Shown: piece after piece, positions 1 through 6,583 of the stretch | Numbering within the stretch: the stretch's first letter is position 1 | Layout: each line of letters starts with the position of its first letter | NCBI GenBank assembly: GCA_009923795.1 | Contig: RFSU01000049.1 | Location: 1 to 12,179 of the forward strand | Direction of reading: 5' to 3' | Length of the DNA stretch: 12,179 nt | From: Sphingomonadaceae bacterium | Lineage (GTDB): Bacteria > Pseudomonadota > Alphaproteobacteria > Sphingomonadales > Sphingomonadaceae | Made by a program: the position numbers and the translations under genes | The notes under the pieces: generated by a model | What the model was told of the DNA's origin: nothing | The model's database searches: none | The model's input: the letters and a program-made list of their open reading frames with translations, nothing else

Positions 1-121
1 CCCGGCCAAGCCGCAATATTGCGATGCCTGCTTCACCGGACATTACCCGACGCGCCTGACCGATCAGGACGATGTCGAGGCAGTTGACCAGCTCAGCCTG
101 CTGGCGGAACGCGTGGTGTAA
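1..121 (+). CDS. purF: Amidophosphoribosyltransferase PurF, C-terminal end only
   Basis: This is the last 39 codons of an open frame entering from the left edge; position 1 is the third base of a split codon. The peptide contains PQYCDACFTGHYPTR near its start and ends in LLAERVV, which matches the conserved C-terminal tail of PurF. PurF is the cytosolic first enzyme of de novo purine synthesis: glutamine plus PRPP gives 5-phosphoribosylamine. The N-terminal glutamine amidotransferase domain and the PRPP-binding domain lie outside the window and cannot be judged. The TAA stop at 119-121 shares its final A with the ATG of the next gene, so the two genes are very likely cotranscribed and translationally coupled. 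The call rests on a short but distinctive tail. Confidence 0.85.
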   Translation, partial: PAKPQYCDACFTGHYPTRLTDQDDVEAVDQLSLLAERVV

Positions 122-837
122 TGACGGGCCGTCTGGAAGGTCAGATTGCGCTTGTGACGGGTGCCAGCCGCGGTATTGGCGCGGCGATTGCAGAAGCGCT
201 TGCGGCATTCGGAGCCCATGTCATTCTCACAGCCCGTCAGGGAGAGATGCTGGAACAGGTCGAAGACCGCATCCACGAGAAGGGCGGAAGTGCGACAATC
301 GCCCCGCTGGATCTGACCGACGCGGATGCCATTGGTCGCCTTGCCCAAGCCGTTGGGTCGCGTTGGGCCAAACTTGATATTCTGGTGTTGAATGCGGCGA
401 TGCTGGGCACCCTGACCCCGCTCAACCATGCCGATGCCAAAGAATTTGCCGACGTCTTCACACTGAATGTCAGCGCCCAACAGGCGATGATTGCGGCTTT
501 CGACCCACTCTTGCGCAAGAGCGATGCTCCACGCCTGGTTGGCATCACCTCTAGCGTCGCAACCTCCCCACGGGCCTTTTGGGGCGTGTACGGGGCCTCC
601 AAAGCGGCGTTTGAAGTCATGCTCTCTGCCTATGCAGAGGAAACCCGCAATGTTGGGCGGATCAAGGTTGCTATTATCGATCCCGGTGCAACAGCCACGA
701 AGATGCGTCAAAAAGCCTATCCGGGCGAAGACCCTGCAACGCTCAAATCTCCGGAGACCGTGGGAGAGCGGGTCGCGACCCTCCTGATGGAAGGCTATGG
801 CACCAACCACCGGGAACGGATCGAAAACCCGGCCTGA
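121..837 (+). CDS. SDR-family NAD(P)-dependent oxidoreductase
   Basis: A 238-residue classical short-chain dehydrogenase/reductase, usual length for the family. Visible motifs: the cofactor-binding TGASRGIG at residues 13-20, the structural NAA at 91-93, an Asn in LNVSA at about 116, catalytic Ser at 144/145 in GITSS, and the YGASK motif at 157-161 giving Tyr157 and Lys161. DPGAT at 188-192 is the usual loop after strand beta-6. There is no signal peptide or membrane segment, so it should act in the cytosol. The start ATG overlaps the purF stop (TAATG); a weak GGAA lies 11 bases upstream, so coupling to purF translation probably matters more than an independent RBS. Substrate unknown: SDR motifs identify the chemistry (hydride transfer on an alcohol or carbonyl), not the molecule. 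Being downstream of purF does not by itself imply a purine role. Confidence 0.9.
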   Translation: MTGRLEGQIALVTGASRGIGAAIAEALAAFGAHVILTARQGEMLEQVEDRIHEKGGSATIAPLDLTDADAIGRLAQAVGSRWAKLDILVLNAAMLGTLTPLNHADAKEFADVFTLNVSAQQAMIAAFDPLLRKSDAPRLVGITSSVATSPRAFWGVYGASKAAFEVMLSAYAEETRNVGRIKVAIIDPGATATKMRQKAYPGEDPATLKSPETVGERVATLLMEGYGTNHRERIENPA

Positions 838-843
838 CGTTAC

Positions 844-1998
844 TTAATGGTGGTGGTGAGTTTCTGCATCCACCGCGGCCTGAACAGCCTGATACATAGC
901 TTCGCGTTCTTTGCCGACGCCTTCCGGGTCGGTTGCGGTGGGCCAATTTCCATTTGAAGCAATGATCAATTTGCGCTTGGGATCGATGAAGATGCCCTGC
1001 CCAAAAATGCCTTGAGCCGCATAGCTGCCATCGTCATTCGTCCACCATTGAAATCCATAGCCCTTGCCGGGCTGATCGATTTCGGCCTGCTTGCTTGTTG
1101 CCTCCTTGATCCAGCCATCCGGGAGCACATTCTTGCCGCCATCCAGCATGAAGAGGCCAAAGCGCGCATAGTCCCGCAAACGGGCGGAAATGCAGCAACC
1201 GGCAATTTCATGCCCGGTCCGGCCCAACATCCAAATAGCCTCCCCTTCCATACCGAACGGCTTCCAAAGCTTCTCGGAGAGATAGGCCGAGAGCGTTTTG
1301 CCCGTTGCGCTGGAAACGAGAACACCGATCAAATTGGTCTCACCCGTTTTATAGACCCATTTCGTGCCCGCTGGCGCTTCACGCGGCAGCCGCTTCATAT
1401 AGCTGACCGTCATGTCTTCACCCAGCTCTGGCTGGTGCCGATCAAACAGAGCAACGTCGGAGTTGCGATCCGTATAATCTTCATTCCATTTGACGCCGGA
1501 CGTCATGGTCAGAAGCTGGCGAACAGTTACATCATCATAAACGGAACCGCGAAGCCCCGGAATGTAGGTCGACACCTTGTCCTCAAGGCTTTTGATATAC
1601 CCATCCTTGACGGCCGCGCCGACCAGCGTGGAGGTAAAGGACTTCGCGACGGAAAAGCTCGTCCAGCGACCTTCCGGCCCATAGTTTAGGGCATATTTTT
1701 CGAAACGGATTTTCCCATCCTGAATGATGATGAGGCCGGCATTGCGCTGACGCGCCATATAGGCATCCAGATCAAGAGAAGGCTTTATTGGCGTGCCACT
1801 CGAGAGCGCGCGCACCTTATCACCGGTGGGAATAACATTGACCGTGGTGAGGGTCTCTGTGGCGCGAAATGCAGCATCGCGCTGATCCTGAGTCCAGAAA
1901 AGCACATCTTTATCCTTTGGCATGGAGTCTGGTGATTGCGCGACTACGCCAGATGCCAGCACAAGCCATAAGGCTGCACCCTTTGCCCAATTCCGCAT
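844..1998 (-). CDS. Exported serine hydrolase, class C beta-lactamase / 6-aminohexanoate-dimer hydrolase-like
   Basis: A 384-residue protein counted from ATG at 1998. A GTG directly before it (2001) is also open, but the purine-rich GGGAGAGG sits too close to that codon and gives 3-6 base spacing to the ATG. Residues 1-20 form a signal peptide: a basic start (RNWAKG), a hydrophobic core (ALWLVLASG) and a likely cleavage after VVA, so it should be periplasmic or secreted. The penicillin-binding fold is shown by SVAK at 116-119 (nucleophile Ser116, general base Lys119), LLTMTSGVKW at about 161-170, and YKT at about 215-217 in the place of the YxN/YxS motif. The usual HxG/KTG element appears to be replaced by GQG in IFGQGIFIDP. 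This pattern fits carboxylesterase or NylB-like amide hydrolases better than true beta-lactamases. The protein ends in four histidines. The substrate cannot be inferred. Confidence 0.85.
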   Translation of the reverse strand: MRNWAKGAALWLVLASGVVAQSPDSMPKDKDVLFWTQDQRDAAFRATETLTTVNVIPTGDKVRALSSGTPIKPSLDLDAYMARQRNAGLIIIQDGKIRFEKYALNYGPEGRWTSFSVAKSFTSTLVGAAVKDGYIKSLEDKVSTYIPGLRGSVYDDVTVRQLLTMTSGVKWNEDYTDRNSDVALFDRHQPELGEDMTVSYMKRLPREAPAGTKWVYKTGETNLIGVLVSSATGKTLSAYLSEKLWKPFGMEGEAIWMLGRTGHEIAGCCISARLRDYARFGLFMLDGGKNVLPDGWIKEATSKQAEIDQPGKGYGFQWWTNDDGSYAAQGIFGQGIFIDPKRKLIIASNGNWPTATDPEGVGKEREAMYQAVQAAVDAETHHHH

Positions 1999-2001
1999 CA
2001 C

Positions 2002-2009
2002 CCTCTCCC
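2002..2009 (-). promoter_or_regulatory. Ribosome binding site of the serine hydrolase
   Basis: Read on the minus strand this is GGGAGAGG, lying 3-6 bases before ATG at 1998. It decides the start: the in-frame GTG at 2001 would begin immediately beside the Shine-Dalgarno core and leave no spacing. Confidence 0.6.
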
Positions 2010-2097
2010 GTCGAACATTTGATTTGGTGACCCATTAGAGGCGATAACCGCGGTATAAATCAACGAAAATCGCTCAGCCGTCCCCTAACCCTTGACG
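2002..2097 (-). promoter_or_regulatory. 96-bp spacer between phrB and the serine hydrolase, possible promoter
   Basis: Minus-strand DNA between the phrB stop and the serine hydrolase start. It holds the RBS given separately, an AT-rich stretch at about 2050-2075 with a TATACC-like -10 box but no convincing -35 partner, and an 8-bp palindrome ACCGCGGT at about 2047-2054. No U-tract terminator is seen after phrB. The hydrolase may have its own promoter here or be read through from phrB; the sequence does not decide. Confidence 0.25.
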
Positions 2098-3471
2098 TTA
2101 AGCTGATCGTGACATCGCCTGCGCCGCCAGCGCACGTTCGCGCGCGGCACGATGGCCGATGATCTTGGCGGGATAGCCCTTTGGCCGCACACCAAATTCG
2201 TCCGGGTCGTGAATATAGGGATTTGGCACATCGGCCAATTCCGGCACCCATTGTCGAATATAGGCATCTGCATTGAATTTTTCGGATTGAGACAGCGGCG
2301 CCATGATCCGCGAGAAGATCGGCGCATCGACCCCAGTGCCAGCAACCCATTGCCAGTTGGAGGCATTGGCCCCGGCATCGGCATCGACCAGCGTATCCCA
2401 AAACCACGCTTCCCCCCGCCGCCAATCAATCAGCAGATGTTTGATCAGAAAAGACGCGGCAATCATGCGGACGCGGTTGTGCATCCAGCCTGTGGCCCAA
2501 AGTTCGCGCATCCCGGCATCGACAATGGGATAGCCGGTGCGCCCGCGCGTCCAGGCCCGAAAATCGGCCTCAGCCTCGACGCCCGACCGCCAGGGGATTT
2601 TATCAAAGGCGGCCCGCCCGTTGGACTTGGCATAATCTGGAAACAAATCGAGCAAATTCGTCGCATAATCCCGCCACCCCAATTGGCGCAAAAAGGGTTC
2701 GGCTTGCGCGCCCGCCTCTCGTGCCGCCAAATGCCAAATGGTTGCCGGGCTGATTTCTCCGAAATGAATATGCGGCGACAGGCGCGATGTGCCTTCAACA
2801 GAAGGGAGGTTCCGCGTGTCATCATAGGCCGTCATCTTGGGAAGAAAGGCTCTGAAGGCTGCTTGCGCGCCCGCTTCCCCCGGTGACCAGACCGAGAGTC
2901 CGTCAGACCAGTCGGGCGAAGTAGGCAGGAGGCCCCAGTCGCTAAGGTCGTCTGACCGACATTGCGCAGCCAGCGACACACTTTCCGGCGCGGGAACGGG
3001 CCGAGCAGGCGGCATATGCGAGAGCAGTGACCGCCACCAAGGTGTGAACACCCGATAGCGCCCGCCTGAGCCGGTCAGAATAGAAGCCGGCGGGGCAAGA
3101 TGATTGCCATGATGCAGGACAAGATCGACCTGCTCTGCAGTTTCGGCCTCAGCCGCTTTCCAGCCCGGCTCATAATGATGGATGGCGTGAACCCGCTTTA
3201 TGCCCGTTTCCGCGCTAATCGCTGCGAGAACCTCAGCAGACCGCCCACGCCGTAAAATGAGGCCGGACCCTTTTTCAGCTAAGCTGGCCGCCAATGAGCT
3301 AAGCGACTGATGCAGCCACCAAAAATGGGCCCCACCCATGGGCCGCAGCCCCGGTGTCTCCTCGTCCAATATGTAAACGGGAAGAACGTCTCCCTCCGCC
3401 ACTGCCGCAGAAAGCGCGGGCTGATCATAAAGGCGAAGGTCTTGGCGAAACCAGAGGATGGATTTGGACAT
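2098..3471 (-). CDS. phrB: Deoxyribodipyrimidine photolyase (class I CPD photolyase)
   Basis: A 457-residue flavoprotein of the photolyase/cryptochrome family that uses blue light to split UV-made cyclobutane pyrimidine dimers in DNA. The frame is open upstream to a GTG at 3513, but homologues begin at MSKSILWFRQDLRL, so ATG 3471 is chosen. The N-terminal antenna domain (about residues 1-130) carries WFRQDLRL at 7-14. The FAD domain carries TSRLSPHIHFGEISP at 228-242, GWRDY at 265-269, TGYPIVDAGMREL at 312-324, GWMHNRVRM at 328-336, NWQWVAGTG at 372-380, and QSEKF at 395-399. The residue before LGW is Gln263, where E. coli PhrB has the substrate-contacting Glu274. The antenna cofactor (folate or deazaflavin) is not readable by eye. 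It follows korB on the same strand after 72 bp containing a strong hairpin; I see no clear Shine-Dalgarno for the chosen ATG. Confidence 0.88.
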   Translation of the reverse strand: MSKSILWFRQDLRLYDQPALSAAVAEGDVLPVYILDEETPGLRPMGGAHFWWLHQSLSSLAASLAEKGSGLILRRGRSAEVLAAISAETGIKRVHAIHHYEPGWKAAEAETAEQVDLVLHHGNHLAPPASILTGSGGRYRVFTPWWRSLLSHMPPARPVPAPESVSLAAQCRSDDLSDWGLLPTSPDWSDGLSVWSPGEAGAQAAFRAFLPKMTAYDDTRNLPSVEGTSRLSPHIHFGEISPATIWHLAAREAGAQAEPFLRQLGWRDYATNLLDLFPDYAKSNGRAAFDKIPWRSGVEAEADFRAWTRGRTGYPIVDAGMRELWATGWMHNRVRMIAASFLIKHLLIDWRRGEAWFWDTLVDADAGANASNWQWVAGTGVDAPIFSRIMAPLSQSEKFNADAYIRQWVPELADVPNPYIHDPDEFGVRPKGYPAKIIGHRAARERALAAQAMSRSA

Positions 3472-3483
3472 AAGTCGTGCATC

Positions 3484-3504
3484 GCAGGCCGACACGCGGC
3501 CTGC
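3484..3504 (-). repeat. Perfect 8-bp inverted repeat (hairpin) just upstream of phrB
   Basis: Arms GCAGGCCG (3484-3491) and CGGCCTGC (3497-3504) pair perfectly around the 5-base loop at 3492-3496. Seven GC pairs in eight make it stable as RNA or DNA. On the minus strand it lies between the korB stop (40 bases earlier) and the phrB ATG (12 bases later). No run of T follows on either strand, so it is not a canonical intrinsic terminator. It may be an operator, an attenuator, an mRNA-processing stem between korAB and phrB, or a structure that limits ribosome access to phrB. Confidence 0.55.
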
Positions 3505-3543
3505 AATACACACTTAGAACTTTATCCTTTTCAAATCCGGCGA

Positions 3544-4554
3544 TTAATCGACGGTCCAGGTCTGCCCCTTAGAAATCAAGCTCTGCAAATCAAGCTTTTT
3601 GCCGGCTGCAATTTGTTCATTCTGCGCGATGACCGCTTCTTCAAAAGTCGGCTGCGGATCATCATAGAGAATGCCAAGTGCCATTGGGAAAGGACCAAAG
3701 GGCATTTCCACCAGCATATGCGCCACGGTGCGGTTGGTGATGTCATGCACCAGCACGCCAGCGGCCTGCCAATCGCCGTCCACCACATCGACCACCTTGA
3801 GCATCAACTTGTCGCTATCAAGGGCAAGGCCCTTGGTGCCAGCGTCAAACAGCATCGGCTTGCCATCCTCCAGCCAAAGCTGGTGGTTCTGGTTCGCCTT
3901 TTCGGTGAAGCCCGCAAATACATCGGCATTGTAAACGATGCAGTTCTGAAAAATCTCGACAAAGGCCGTGCCCTTGTGACGATGCGCCGCCTTCAAGACA
4001 TCAACCAGCTGCTTTGACACATCATAAGCCCGCGCAACGAAACGCGCGCCAGCGCCCAACGCAAAGGCACATGGGCGCGCCGGATGATCAACCGAACCGA
4101 ATGGTGTTGAGGGAGACCGTGTCCCTTCGCGACTGGTGGGGGAATATTGCCCCTTGGTCAGGCCATAAATCTCATTGTTGAACAGCAGCACCTGACAATT
4201 CAGGTTGCGGCGGAGCAAATGCATGGTGTGATTGCCCCCAATGGACAATGCATCGCCATCACCCGTGATGATCCAGACATCCAGATCCGGGTTGGCCAGC
4301 TTCACCCCGGTTGCAACCGCAGGCGCGCGACCATGGATGGTGTGGAAGCCATAGGTTTCCATATAATATGGAAAGCGCGATGAGCAGCCAATGCCGGATA
4401 CAAATACCGTGTTTTCGGGCGTTCCGCCAATTTCTGGCATCGTCCGCTGCACGGCTTTCAGAATCGCATAGTCACCACAACCGGGGCACCAGCGCACTTC
4501 CTGATCGGTTTCCCAGTCCTTCGGGCTGGTTTTGATGGGGGTCATATCGTTCAT
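3544..4554 (-). CDS. korB: 2-oxoacid:ferredoxin oxidoreductase, beta subunit (KorB-like)
   Basis: A 336-residue subunit that binds thiamine diphosphate and a [4Fe-4S] cluster. It works with KorA to convert a 2-oxoacid (2-oxoglutarate in the best-known members) plus CoA to acyl-CoA, CO2 and reduced ferredoxin. Four cysteines are placed as in the family for the cluster: WCPGCGDY gives Cys23 and Cys26, GIGCSSR gives Cys57, and FQNCIVYN gives Cys205. The ThDP/Mg2+ motif is GDGDALSIGGNH at 98-109, continued by NNEIYGLTKGQYSPTS at 126-141. Length is normal for two-subunit KorB proteins. The start overlaps the korA stop (ATGA) and has a strong AGGAGG 7 bases upstream inside the korA coding end. No ferredoxin or separate delta subunit is encoded nearby. 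Pyruvate or a branched-chain 2-oxoacid cannot be excluded as substrate. Confidence 0.92.
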   Translation of the reverse strand: MNDMTPIKTSPKDWETDQEVRWCPGCGDYAILKAVQRTMPEIGGTPENTVFVSGIGCSSRFPYYMETYGFHTIHGRAPAVATGVKLANPDLDVWIITGDGDALSIGGNHTMHLLRRNLNCQVLLFNNEIYGLTKGQYSPTSREGTRSPSTPFGSVDHPARPCAFALGAGARFVARAYDVSKQLVDVLKAAHRHKGTAFVEIFQNCIVYNADVFAGFTEKANQNHQLWLEDGKPMLFDAGTKGLALDSDKLMLKVVDVVDGDWQAAGVLVHDITNRTVAHMLVEMPFGPFPMALGILYDDPQPTFEEAVIAQNEQIAAGKKLDLQSLISKGQTWTVD

Positions 4555-6428
4555 GCTAATGCCTCCTCTATGGCGGCTTCAATTTCTGCGATGCGGAACG
4601 GTTGTCCCGACACTTTGTTCAGCGGGCGGGCATCAATCAAATATTGATCCCGTAAGACGGTCTTAAACTGGCCCGTGTTCATTTCCGGCACGATAACCTT
4701 ATCGAACGACTTGAGCAGATCGCCAAGGTTCTTCGGCAGTGGCCAGATATGACGGACATGAACATGGCTGACATCCAGCCCCTTGGCGCGTGCCCGGCGG
4801 ACCGCCTGATGAATAGGGCCATAGGTTGATCCCCAACCCACAAGTACCAGCTTGCCGCCTTCGCCACCCAGGCACACATCTTGATCCGGTATATGGTCAG
4901 CAATGCCATCCACCTTGGCTTTGCGCAGATCGGTCATCGCCTGGTGATTGTCCGGCGCATAGTTGATATGTCCGGTGTCGACCTGCTTTTCGATGCCGCC
5001 GATGCGATGGCGCAGACCGGGCGTGCCCGGCTTAACCCAAGGGCGGGCCAATTTTGCATCGCGACCATAAGGCTTGAACCCGCCTTCTGGGACGTGATCG
5101 AGGAATGTGACCGGGAACGGTGCGTAGGTCGACATGTCCGGCACTTTCCAAGGCTCAGCCGCATTGGCGATATAGCCATCGGTCAAAAGCATCACGGGTG
5201 TCATGAATTGCGTGGCGATACGCACCGCCTCAATCGCGCAATCAAACACATCAGACGGCGAGCATGCAGAAATGACGGGCAAGGGCGTATCGCCATTGCG
5301 GCCATAGACCGCCTGATAAAGATCGGACTGTTCCGTCTTCGTCGGCAAGCCTGTCGACGGGCCGCCACGCTGCGAATTGACGATCACGAGCGGCAGCTCG
5401 GTCATCACGGCAAGACCAATAGCCTCTGTCTTAAGCGCAATACCGGGGCCAGAGGAGGATGTGATACCCAATTGACCCGCATAGGATGCGCCAATGGCAG
5501 AGGCGATGGCCGCAATTTCATCTTCAGCCTGAAAGGTTGTGACCCCATATTCCTTCAACCGCGACAGCGTGTGCAGGATGGAAGACGCAGGCGTGATGGG
5601 ATATCCGCCAAAGAACATGTCTACGCCCGCCAACTGACACCCCGCCACAAGCCCATAAGCTGCGGCATCCGCCCCTGTTATGGTGCGGTACAGCCCAGAC
5701 TCGGCAGGGGCGGCATTCACATGCCGCTGCGGCAATGTCACCGTGCCCGGCTGACCGATTTCGGCTGTTTCCCCATAAGCATGGCCGGCATTGAGCGCGG
5801 CGATATTTGCATCAGCCAAAACGCTACTCTTGGCGAATTTATCCTTCAACCATTCGATAATTGGCTGGCGATCCCGATCAAACATCCACAGCGCAAGGCC
5901 CAGCGTCCACATATTCTTGCAGCGCAAGGCTTCTTTATTGCCAAGACCAAAGGGCTTCACAGCATCCATCGTCAGCTGCGAAATGTTAAAGGCGACCAAC
6001 TGCCACTTGCCAAGCGAGTCATTCTCAAGCGGATTTTCAGAATATTCCGCCTTGGCAAGATTGCGCGCCGTGAATTCTCCGGAATCCGCAATGATCAAAC
6101 CGCCGGGCTTTAAGTCCCCCACATTGGTCTTGAGCGCCGCCGGATTCATCGCGACCAACACGTCTGGCGCGTCGCCTGCTGTTTCAATTTCGCTTGACCC
6201 GAAGTTAATCTGAAAAGCCGAAACGCCAAAGAGCGTCCCCTGTGGAGCACGGATTTCCGCCGGAAAATCTGGGAAAGTCGCAAAGTCATTGCCCGACAGC
6301 GCGGACGATAAGGTGAACTGCCCGCCTGTCAGCTGCATACCGTCGCCAGAATCGCCGGCAAAGCGAACAACAACAGCTTCCGATGACGATTGTGATGATG
6401 ATGTATCTAAGGTTGCAGCTAAAGCCAT
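4551..6428 (-). CDS. korA: 2-oxoacid:ferredoxin oxidoreductase, fused gamma-alpha subunit (KorA-like)
   Basis: A 625-residue partner of KorB. Residues about 18-200 are the gamma domain, opening with VVVRFAGDSGDGMQLTGGQF and containing FPAEIRAPQGT at 55-65. The alpha ThDP-binding pyrimidine domain starts near 250 with GYPITPAS at 275-282, AEDEIAAI at 301-308 (Glu expected to contact ThDP), and NSQRGGPSTGLPTKTEQSD at 351-369. The C-terminal transketolase-like domain runs from about 525 to 625. This gamma-alpha fusion with a single beta subunit is the architecture of KorAB (as in Mycobacterium and Hydrogenobacter) rather than the one-chain pyruvate:ferredoxin oxidoreductase. Residues 9-16 are a serine-rich leader encoded by near-repetitive TCA/TCG codons. 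AGGA lies 6 bases before the ATG. It is first in its transcription unit, divergent from the alpha/beta hydrolase. Substrate preference is not proven by motifs. Confidence 0.92.
   Translation of the reverse strand: MALAATLDTSSSQSSSEAVVVRFAGDSGDGMQLTGGQFTLSSALSGNDFATFPDFPAEIRAPQGTLFGVSAFQINFGSSEIETAGDAPDVLVAMNPAALKTNVGDLKPGGLIIADSGEFTARNLAKAEYSENPLENDSLGKWQLVAFNISQLTMDAVKPFGLGNKEALRCKNMWTLGLALWMFDRDRQPIIEWLKDKFAKSSVLADANIAALNAGHAYGETAEIGQPGTVTLPQRHVNAAPAESGLYRTITGADAAAYGLVAGCQLAGVDMFFGGYPITPASSILHTLSRLKEYGVTTFQAEDEIAAIASAIGASYAGQLGITSSSGPGIALKTEAIGLAVMTELPLVIVNSQRGGPSTGLPTKTEQSDLYQAVYGRNGDTPLPVISACSPSDVFDCAIEAVRIATQFMTPVMLLTDGYIANAAEPWKVPDMSTYAPFPVTFLDHVPEGGFKPYGRDAKLARPWVKPGTPGLRHRIGGIEKQVDTGHINYAPDNHQAMTDLRKAKVDGIADHIPDQDVCLGGEGGKLVLVGWGSTYGPIHQAVRRARAKGLDVSHVHVRHIWPLPKNLGDLLKSFDKVIVPEMNTGQFKTVLRDQYLIDARPLNKVSGQPFRIAEIEAAIEEALA
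4562..4567 (-). promoter_or_regulatory. korB ribosome binding site inside the 3' end of korA
   Basis: The minus strand reads AGGAGG, a perfect Shine-Dalgarno core, 7 bases before the korB ATG. The same bases encode the Glu-Glu of KorA's C-terminal EEALA, so the site is fixed by both functions and supports stoichiometric translation of the two subunits. Confidence 0.8.
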
Positions 6429-6434
6429 AACAAG

Positions 6435-6438
6435 TCCT
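6435..6438 (-). promoter_or_regulatory. korA ribosome binding site
   Basis: The minus strand reads AGGA in GCAGGACTTGTT, 6 bases before the korA ATG at 6428, supporting that start. Confidence 0.55.
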
Positions 6439-6571
6439 GCACGATTAAACGATTGGCTCCCCTATGGCGCGATTTACCAGAAACCAAAATAGGAAAACTG
6501 TTGCATTCACGAGGAACGCTTTGTCGATAGACGCCGCCGCGTCTCCCGGATAAGCTTTAAAAAAGACTATT

Positions 6572-6575
6572 GGAG
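6572..6575 (+). promoter_or_regulatory. Ribosome binding site of the alpha/beta hydrolase
   Basis: GGAG lies 8 bases before ATG 6584 (11 before a second in-frame ATG at 6587). The spacing favours 6584 as the start. Confidence 0.6.
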
Positions 6576-6583
6576 AGCAAAAG

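Larger units (their letters stand above)
6429..6583. promoter_or_regulatory. Divergent control region between korA and the alpha/beta hydrolase
   Basis: This 155-bp gap is the largest in the window and the only divergent one, so it must hold the promoters of both units. It carries the two RBSs and a perfect inverted repeat AGACGC-CGCC-GCGTCT at 6529-6544, a candidate operator or hairpin. Possible -35/-10 pairs are weak on both strands (for example TTGCAT at 6501-6506 with TCGATA at 6524-6529 on +), so no promoter is placed. No binding factor can be named. Confidence 0.5.

Noticed and set aside
64..810. 248-residue open frame on the - strand
   Set aside because: Antisense to the purF end and the SDR gene, both supported by clear motifs.
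1012..1689. 225-residue open frame on the + strand
   Set aside because: Antisense to the serine hydrolase, which has a signal peptide and SVAK motif; the shadow frame has none.
2152..2886. 244-residue open frame on the + strand
   Set aside because: Antisense to phrB; low-complexity Gly/Pro/Arg-rich translation with no motif and no RBS context.
3484..3504. Intrinsic terminator for korAB
   Set aside because: The stem is strong, but no T-run follows on either strand, so it is kept only as an inverted repeat of unknown role.
3472..3513. Longer phrB start at GTG 3513
   Set aside because: It would add 14 residues before the conserved MSKSILWFRQDLRL and would run through the hairpin; family N-termini support ATG 3471.
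3310..4017. 235-residue open frame on the + strand
   Set aside because: Spans the antisense of the phrB start, the spacer and korB; crosses two well-supported genes and has no family resemblance.
4881..6113. 410-residue open frame on the + strand
   Set aside because: It lies wholly antisense to korA, whose protein carries full KorA motifs. Its own translation is rich in Arg, His and Cys and has no recognisable domain; long antisense frames are expected in GC-rich DNA.
6380..6412. GAT/TCA trinucleotide microsatellite as a phase-variable tract
   Set aside because: Only an imperfect short run encoding the serine-rich KorA leader. In-frame length changes would not switch expression, and the repeat count is too low.
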